Positions 22,201-31,200 of a DNA stretch of 60,000 bases are shown here, piece by piece. Both the position numbers and the translations under genes were made by a program. Origin of the DNA: Strigamia acuminata (lineage: Eukaryota > Arthropoda > Chilopoda > Geophilomorpha > Linotaeniidae); the NCBI GenBank assembly GCA_949358305.1, contig OX442321.1:6289605-6349604 (forward strand), in the 5' to 3' direction. Below the pieces are notes generated by a model. That model was not told the origin of the DNA and did no database searches. It was given only the letters and a program-made list of their open reading frames with translations. Every line of letters begins with the position of its first letter. Position 1 is the first letter of the stretch.

Positions 22201-25200
22201 TACATAAGGCCCATTCCTTTTTGGTGAAATGCCTGCTGCTATTCCTTTAGCGGCATTTGAGAGAATATGAGACTCTCGCCAGACTAAATCATTCTGTCTG
22301 AAGTTGTCGAATTTCTTATCTGATTTTTCAGTTTCGACACGGCGTCTTAAATCTAAGACGTGAGACATCATATGCTGATACGTCTCTGCAATTATTGCTT
22401 CTAATTTCTGAACATATAAATGCGGATTTTTTGGATCAATGACCAAAATTCCTTCCGGAATTCTTGGATCCCAAGGAATTCTTAATTCTCGGAAAAAATT
22501 CAAGAAAGCTGGAGAATAATCTCTGCCTCTTGTTACAGTTGTTCTCAAACTGAATGCAAATTCGCGTAGATACTCATCCCATTGGTCGTGAATATCTAAA
22601 TAAATCGAAACTAAATATTTAATATCTCGATTGGTTCTCTCCACAGGATTGCTTTGTGGATGATAAATCGATGTCGGTGTTCGCGACATGTCGAATTTTT
22701 TGCAAAATTCTTTATAGACCTGTGATCGAAATTGAGGTCCATTATCACTTATAATTTGTCTTGGAAATCCAAAAGTTATTGATAAGTGATAAATTGTGTT
22801 GGCAACTTTCATTGCCGTTGGATTACACATTGGAAATAATTCTGGCCAATGCGTAGCGACATCTACGATGACGCAAATGTGGGTATTGTTTCTTCTGGTT
22901 CTTGGTTTAGGACCAGACAAATCCACACTAAGGCAGTCAAATGGTCCAAATGGTCCAATTTGAGCGCCTTCAATTTCGGTCTTCGATCTCGGCTTGCATG
23001 CCTGACATCCTTGACAATGTTGAATAAAACGTGTAATATCACGTTTCATACCTTTCCAGGTATAAACTCTTCGAGTTCGGTACATTGTCCTCGCAATGCC
23101 TGGGTGGCCGGACAGTGGATGTCCGTGCATCAACCAAATGATTTTATAAATCAATTTTCTTGGCACAACAACTTTAAGCGCCCTACCATCCTCTCCTAAT
23201 TCATCGGTAGAGGTAGGATGATAGTGGAGTAACATATCTTCTTCAATGAGATAAGTACTCGCGTGTCTTTCAAAATTTCTTCTTTGAAGACGAGTTACTA
23301 TGTAACTTGGATATTGCTTGTTTAACAAGTAATTGCGAATATGTTGGCAAAATTTGTCTGCTTTTTGCGCCGCAATAATGTCATCTCTCGTTGGAGGATC
23401 ACATTCTAATTGCTTAGCAATTTTAGCTGCAAATGCTTTAATTAAAACATTTGTTGTTGGCAGCTCGAATTTTTTAGCCATCATAGCTCTTAATTCGACG
23501 TCAGGGGTTCCTGACGGATCATGCATATTAATACAAAAATTAATTAATGCTTGATCATCTTCATTGATTATTATCGACTTGGGCAATTCATTTAATTTTC
23601 CCATTTGCCAACTTCGGCAAGGAGATGGACAATATGATAATAAATCATCATTATCGCCATCGTCTTCTGGTTCGTCAGGTGCGCTGACAGGTGCACGTGA
23701 CAATGCGTCTGCTATTACATTCAGCGGACCTTTGACGTACTGTATTTCGAACGAATACGCCATCAGCTCCATTTGCCAACGAGCTAATCTGCCCGACGGG
23801 TCAGATAACGACATCAACCACTTAAGTGCTTGGTGATCCGTTTGTACAGTGAATGTAGTGTACTCTAAGTATGGGCGAAATTTGCGCAATCCCCATACTA
23901 CTGCGAGACATTCTAATTCTGTCACAGTATAATTCTTTTCAGCGGGTTGCAAGCTTCTGCTTGCATACACGCATGGCATTTCGACTTCTTGGCCATCCAC
24001 ATTTTTCTTTTGTGTAAGGGCTGCACCCAACCCTTGTCTACTGGCGTCAGTATGAACAATAAATGGCATGTACAAGTCAGGCATCTTCATTGTTTCAGCA
24101 TTCGTAAGCAAGTCTTTTATTGCGTCGAATGCTGCTTGATGATGCAGTTCCCAATCGAACTCCGCATCTTTCTTCAAGAGTGGCCTCAGTGGTTCTGCCA
24201 CTGTGGCCAAATTCTTGATTAGGCGGTGAAAGAAATTCACCATGCCTAGAAATCTTTGTAATTCCTTAAGATTGGTAGGAGCCGGAAATTGCGTAATTGC
24301 AGCGACTTTTTTAGGGTCTACTGCAAGTCCTTCTACTCCTACTTTGTAGCCTAGAAAAATTAATTCCTTTCTACAGAGATGCGTCTTGCCAGGATGCGCA
24401 TGTAAATTAGCTTCGGCCAATTTTTTAAACACTATATCTAAATGTTTAATGTGTTCTTCGAACGATTTGGATACAATAATTATGTCATCCAAATATGCCC
24501 ATGCAAATTTTCTGTAAACGTCACCCAAAACTTTTTCCATCAATTCTTGGAAAGTAGTTGGTGCGTTTACTAATCCGAAAGGCATGACTAAAAACATTAG
24601 TCTTCCCATTGGGCTCCAGAAGGCAGTCTTTTCTCTGTCTTCAGGTCGCAATTCTATCTGCCAATATCCCTTGGTCAGATCTATAGTACTGACCCATTCG
24701 AATTCTCCGATTTCTCGCAGAATTTCCTCAATTGTTGGCATTTGAGGTGGGTTGTACTTAGTATGTGTATTGATGGGGCGAAAATCAATGCACAAGCGTG
24801 GGTCGTTTCCTGGTCGCATGACTAGGACTGGCCGCATTCCGTAATCGCCTTCAGCTTTGACGACTACGCCTTTGTCAATCATGTCTTGACAAAGTTGTCT
24901 GATTATTTCCCTTTTTTGAGGGTTTATGCTCTTAAAGGGGACACGGATGGGTTTCTCCGTGTCAAGCTCAATTTTGTGCTTAACCAGGTGTGTTTTACCT
25001 GGATTTTTAGAAATAATCCTTTTATGTTTGGATAACATCTTTTCTAATAATTTGGATTGCTCCAAATTTAAGTTAGCTTCTTCGACTAACTTTTGGATGA
25101 AATTCTCTTCATCAATTTTGCTTTGAGTTACACTTGCAGCGTAAGCTTTTGCGAAAGTCACAAATGAGAAATCGGGTTCCTCTATTTTCTCCAAATAACG

Positions 25201-28200
25201 TTCCAGCAACGCTTGTGGAATGTAGGGTAAATCTGCATCCACAGGTTGCGTGAAATTCCAAGACATCGTCTGTGGATTAGGTTGGATTTTTAATTTATTC
25301 ATAAAATTGCAACCCAATAGTACCATTGGATACTTATTTGGTATTACGATGAACGGATGACGTAACGTGCCATGTGTCCATCGAAATGAAAGATGAATGG
25401 TTCCATCTGGAGTGACTTCTTCACTTGCCGTCGTAACTCTGACACCAGGTCCGATAGGTCGTAGATATTTTTCTAGACCTAATTGATTAATAACTGAAGT
25501 GGCTAGGAAGCTTTTATTTGCTCCTGAGTCCAACATTCCAGTTATTACACCTTTTAACGTTTCTAACTTTAACGTCGGAAGGTCTTGGCTGTTTGGTATT
25601 CCAGCCACTTTGCACTCAAACTTGCGCAATTTATGATGAACTGTAATTGGAGGCTCCAAAGGCAGTTCGTCTAATAACTCATTGGTATCAAGAGTTGTAG
25701 TTGCAAATAACTTAATGCATTCCTCAATTCCAGGTGTCTCTGGAACTGAGCTTGGTCTATCATCTTTAATTTCGACTTTATCTTTAATATTGGAAGTGTC
25801 TTCTTCAGTCGGGATTTCGCCGACAATCTCCTTTTTTAACTCAAGAGATTCTTTTTCTTTTAGTTCTACTTGATGAATTAATTCATCAATAACATTTCCA
25901 ACATCTTCCAGTATTTTCAGATTTTCATTCTCTGATTCCGATTTCGGAGAAGACGCAGTGTCCACTAGACCTGATGGATCTGCGTCTACAAGTTTTTTCG
26001 AAACATGTCAGTTATGATCTTGACTGCTTTTTCAAACTCAGCTGTTGACACTGGTTTGTCCTTTTTAGAGGAAGGGCAGTCTTTTTGCCAATGCCCTAAT
26101 TTTTTGCATAAATTGCATGGATCAGTGGCAGGCGATTTCTTTTTCGTTGCTGCTGGCGAGGCAGAACGAGAACGAGCGTCAGACCGGCGCTCAGGCGACA
26201 CCGCAGGTGACTTTGAATTCCTTTCGGTATTCACCTTTGATGCGTCAAATGAAACATTTTTTGGTTTCATTCTTGGCTTCCATTTGCCTGCAACGGGGTT
26301 ATTTTTTGCTAACAACGCCGCTGCTTTGGCCAATAAAGCCAACGTCTCGTCTCCTGTTTCCTCCTCCTCTTCAGCTTCTTCAGCTTCAGATGGCGGAGTT
26401 TCAGCTCCAGTTATATTTGCATGTAACTTAGGGACTGAATGAGGATTTTTGACGTCCTTTTTGGAAGATTCTTTTTTCGAACTCTTCCCTTCCACCTCGT
26501 CTAGAAAGTCTTCGTAACTCGGTGGCTGCAACAATTTCAAACCATTGAAGGTTTCATTGTTTTGCTCAGCGAGTCTTTTCTCTCGCTTTAAGTACGCTGA
26601 CTTTTCGGTATCTGTAAGGTAAGCTTTGTACTTTTCGTCAATGCGCAATTGATTGACCTCCATGAACTCGTTTAACTCGGAGAATTTCCCCGGGTCGGGA
26701 GCGTCCGACATCATCAGAATATTTTTACTATATTCTGTGAGACCAGCTCTAAACTGATCATCTGCTGTTGCATCAGTAACAGCATGTGGCATTCTGCCAA
26801 GCAGATTCTCTGCTCTTAGCATGTACGAATGTAAGCTTTCGCCTTTTCGTTGCTTAAGACATCTCCAGAGCGTCTTGATGTCTTCGCTCGATTCACCAAA
26901 TTTAAACATGAATTGTTTAACGAAGTCATCCCACTTCGTGAAGTCTTTCCTGCGAAACCACTCCTTGACATCGCCAACCAGTATTCTTGGTACTAGATGG
27001 GCCAATGCACCTTCACAGCCAAAACTGTGAACTTTGCCTAGTTCGAATATTTCCAGCAAGAGGTTTGACCCTGCTTGCCAATTTCCGTTATAGGCATGTG
27101 GGATAACTCGATCCCATCTAATGAACTTTTCATCTGTTGTTTGATGAGTCCATTTATCAGAAGTAAATTCATTTATTTTTTGCAAAATAATTTTATCCCT
27201 TCTGTTTTTTCGCTGTTGTTGAGCATTTTGCCTCAACAACTGGTCAATCTCATCTTTCGTGTAAAAATCGGGTCTTTGAGTTCTACTACATGTTCTGTGA
27301 CGAGATCGCCCTCTCACACTGGGACGTGAGGAATCTGTATCTGACGCAGATTCATGATTCGGATTTGGCGGCGGATCAGGGTCCGGAGGATCGTCGCCAT
27401 CTGGCGGACGACGGTCTCCATTTGGTGGTCCCCTTCCATTTCGATTGCCATTCGAATTGTGGTCACGTGAGTGGCCACCTCCATGTCCATCTGAACTGTC
27501 TCCACCTGGTGGGTCACCACCTGGTGGATTTCCACGGTATCTCGGCCCATCACGGATGTCGTTATGACAATCTCGCTTTGGTGAGCCTTCTCGCGGATTA
27601 TCGTGTGTGCGTCCACGATCGTGTGGTTTCCCACGTTCTTGATTCTTTCTCTCTAGCAATCCAATTAATCGGTCACTATTGCTAAAGAATCGATCCGAAT
27701 CTTGCGTAACTTTTGGGGAATGATATTCGGTCGGGTCTGGTTGTCGCTTTCGCTTTTTGCGACTGTGATGACTATTACGGCTTCCACGACTACTGCGTGA
27801 GTCATCACTGTCAGTCCAACTTGATTGCCGACTGACTTTTGGTTTAGCTGATGTTAAATCAATCAACTCAGGTGATTTGGAAGCACCTTTTTGCAAAACT
27901 GGGGCTGGCTTTGCAAAATTATCTTCCCCACAAACGTCTTGTACTTTTTGTACGACTACTGCAAAGTTTTCTTGCACCGTCAATAGATCTGCGCGAAGAA
28001 TTTCGTTTTCACGAGCTTGCGCAGCTAAGTCGGCACGTAATAACTGCTCTGCAGTACTTTGACTTTTGGCGGCTTGACCAGCATCAATTACGGACTGCTG
28101 TCGAGCGAGAAATACTTCATTTTCTCGTTGTGCTAATCGCTTAGCTCTTGCTGCTTGTTCTGCAGCATAATTCTCGTAATTTCGAGAACATGAGGGGATT

Positions 28201-31200
28201 GGTTCCCTCGCTCGAACTGGGGCGGTTAGTTCGGCAGTCATTAAATTTGTGTTGGCTTCTCGCAAATTTGCGTTGGCCAATCTCAAATTTTCATTAGCAA
28301 TTTCTAAATCTTTTTGTGCTTGATTTAGTTGCTCGAGCCTTTGTTGTTGCTCTTCGTCAGTAATTAGCCAGGAAGCTTTTTCCTGCTCTAAAAGTAACAA
28401 CTTAACATGATCATCTGCACGTTGTTGTTTTAGTTCGGCATTCTGCTGATGCATTTCTGCATGCATTCGCTCGAACTCTGCTTGCAAGCCTGTTCTGACG
28501 ATTTCAACGTCTTTTTGACATTGTTTGCGAACCATAGCTTTGTGGATTTGTTCCACAGTCATTTCGCTAGTGACTTTTACTCCCTCGAGCCTAGCTTGCT
28601 CACGGAGTGCGTCCATCATGGTTACACGCACGGGAGAATGAGAAACTTCCATATTGGAGTTCTCAGAATCTTGCTGTGCTGCACCTTGAACCGGTGATGA
28701 ATTCAGCGAGTGCTCTGCACTTGACGATTGAATTCGTAAATTCAAATCATCGTTTTGCGTCTTGGAACGGCCACTTCCAGTTGGATTGTTTAAGTCCAAC
28801 TGGCCGCTGGGCGGGGATGGCTGTTGTCGCTCCAACGCTTGCGTGAATTCATTCACGATTAACTGTGCCGAGTTACAGTTAGCTGTTTGATCCATGGTTT
28901 CAAACAGTTCTTGTGACTCAGTCACTTCTTGATCCACGACTGGTAGATCGATCGCCACTCGTCTCTTCGCTGGTCTGCCTCTCGGTCTCTTTTCGCCTGG
29001 AGTCGCCATTTTTCAATGAAGACAAAGAAAGGATAGAGAAGAAAGATAAGCAAGATAAAAATGGCGGGTAAATTTTAAACTATCAAAATTTATACAATGA
29101 CTATCCCGGCTGGGCCCCCACGTGCTGCGATCCGGGTTAATATCAGACTTATTTCTAATAAATAAGCCTGAAACCGCAGGTGAATGCTATAAAAGACTTA
29201 CAATCGGCGGCCTTAAATTATCTAGGGGTTAAGTTTAAGGAAAAGAAATAAAAAGACAGTTTTATCAATAAAAATCACAAATATGTATTTATTCGGTTTT
29301 AATTACAATGACTAGTTTAAAATGATTAGAAATATCACAAATGCGACAAGTCGCGAAGTAAAAAGAGCGGGAACAATGGAAGGGCTTGCAACGACTGTTG
29401 CAAGCTACAAAGCGTCAGAAATGGCGCTTAAACAACACAATGTTGTTGAGCGAAGGCAAATGTCTTCGTTTTGCAAACTCACGAACGATGGTCGGAGACG
29501 ATGGTTCTCGTGGGTTTCTTCTGTCCTCGTACGACGGCTCGGCGGCGGTGGTTCACGGGGCAGGCGTCCGGCTCTCGTTCGATGGCGGTGGCTGACGTTC
29601 GCGCGACAGCGACGGCGATGGTTCACGATCGTCGGGAAACTTCTACTTCTCGTTACGATTGCTGGAATTAGCTGCGGCTAATTCAAGCAGGATAGCTGGC
29701 TTTGTAATTCGTTACAAAGCAAGCTGGTGAAACTTGACGGTTACACGGTCCACTGTCAATACGTATTGTCGAAGCAGATATGGCAGTGATGTTGTGGGTT
29801 GTGTATTTTTGTCAAGAGTCCCGATTTGAGCCAAGGCGCGAGCCCAGCACGCTTCAATATTGCGCAGAAAACCTGCGCACTTAGCTCAAATGGGTGCAAC
29901 TAGTGGTTATTACACCATATTGCACCATAACGGCTAATAACCGTCCTCACCCCGGACAACCTGGGGTGATATGTGCCTAGAGAGGATTTCTCCCCTTGGT
30001 CACATGATCTGACTTGGCGTGTGCCACAGTCAAATTAATTAGAAGACAATTAATTTTATCTTCTAAGTTGGTGAAATATTTTGAGATCACCACAACACAC
30101 GGTATTCGTTGTAGCGATGTCGCTACAACGAATAACGGGTGTACGAGTTGGCGCGACATCGCTACAATGAATAACGTGTGTATGATTTGGCGCGACGTCG
30201 CGCCAACCAATGTCGCGCGTGGAATAGCGGCCCATTTTTCTCTATAGCTATTGTAGGTTCATACTTGTATTCACACTAGACGCGACACAAAAAAACTGAT
30301 GCAATGCAAGCTGCTTGCATCCAAAAATTCTTGACGTTGACGCCAATTCCTGCTTCAACTCCAACGCAAGGAAGGGTTTTGCGACCAACCAATCACAATC
30401 GACTCCAACTCTCGTCGATTCACGTCTGGTTGGCAAGACTTTGCCACATAGAAACAGGCCGCCATTTTCGGATTCTGAAAGTAGTCCTAGAACTAGATCC
30501 AATTCCAGGTTTCAATGAAACCGTCTGATTGGCCAGACACAACATCAATTGTTTCAGCTCTATTCACACGTGCCCTACAGTTGTGTTTGACTTATTTTTC
30601 CTTACGTTGCGTTGCATCGCCCCTAGTGTGAACACAAGTGTGATCCTAGCTTATCTCTCTCTGCTGCACATTAGTTTTGTTTAGCAGACATAATTATATT
30701 ATTTAGATTATTGATAAATAAGAATAATCTAAGTATTATATATTGCAGACTATATTTCAATATTTAGGACACGATTGGCTGAGAATTGATGATGCTAATG
30801 TTCAGGAAAAAAAATCCCTTTTCCAATTAAGTTGTGACAAGCAGACTTTAGAGTATGTGTAAGTATTAGTTTTGACGTTGAACTACTTATACGTCGTCCT
30901 TCGCACTAGGCAGCGAAACAGATGGGCTGTAACAATCCGACGAGGATTACAGAGTTAGATTGACATAGAGAATGGGAATGACGTAGAGAACTAGAATGAC
31001 ACACAGACAACAAAGAAATAATACTCCGAATGTTGATGGCACAATACAATGCAACAAAACAACAACAAAACTACAATAACAAATCATACAAACTCATTTA
31101 AATAAACAAACAAAACATTCCTTCATCTCACTTCGGATGCAAATCTACATTGCGGCGGAGTAGGGACTAATTTGTTCATTTATAGAATGAAATAAATAAT

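Larger units (their letters stand above)
17723..30094 (-). mobile_element. 12.4-kb Gypsy-type LTR retrotransposon with three ORFs
   Basis: Two 972-bp LTRs (17723-18694 and 29123-30094) differ at only about three positions that I could find (for example 18372/29772, 18382/29782 and 18597/29997). A 4-bp duplication ACAC flanks the element (17719-17722, 30095-30098). Minus-strand order is gag (29009-25986), pol (to 21739) and a third spliced ORF (to 18747). Protease, reverse transcriptase, RNase H and integrase in that order define Ty3/Gypsy. The open ORFs and about 0.3% LTR divergence suggest a young element. It sits inside a DNA transposon inside intron 3 of IR-B. Confidence 0.95.
16592..30233. 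mobile_element. DNA transposon with CCACGCGCGACAT repeats, split by a Gypsy
   Basis: The likely target duplication is ATTTTTCT (16584-16591 and 30234-30241). Near both ends lies the inverted motif CCACGCGCGACATKGGTTGG (16603 on the plus strand; ending 30222 reversed). Without the Gypsy the element is about 1.27 kb. It has strong internal palindromes: 16617-16650 (14-bp stem ending in GGGTTGGCGCGAAA) and 30111-30142. It also contains TCATCAACATTTTG repeats at about 16810-16960. I see no transposase. The 8-bp target fits hAT or Mutator-like elements; the class is unresolved. Confidence 0.65.
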
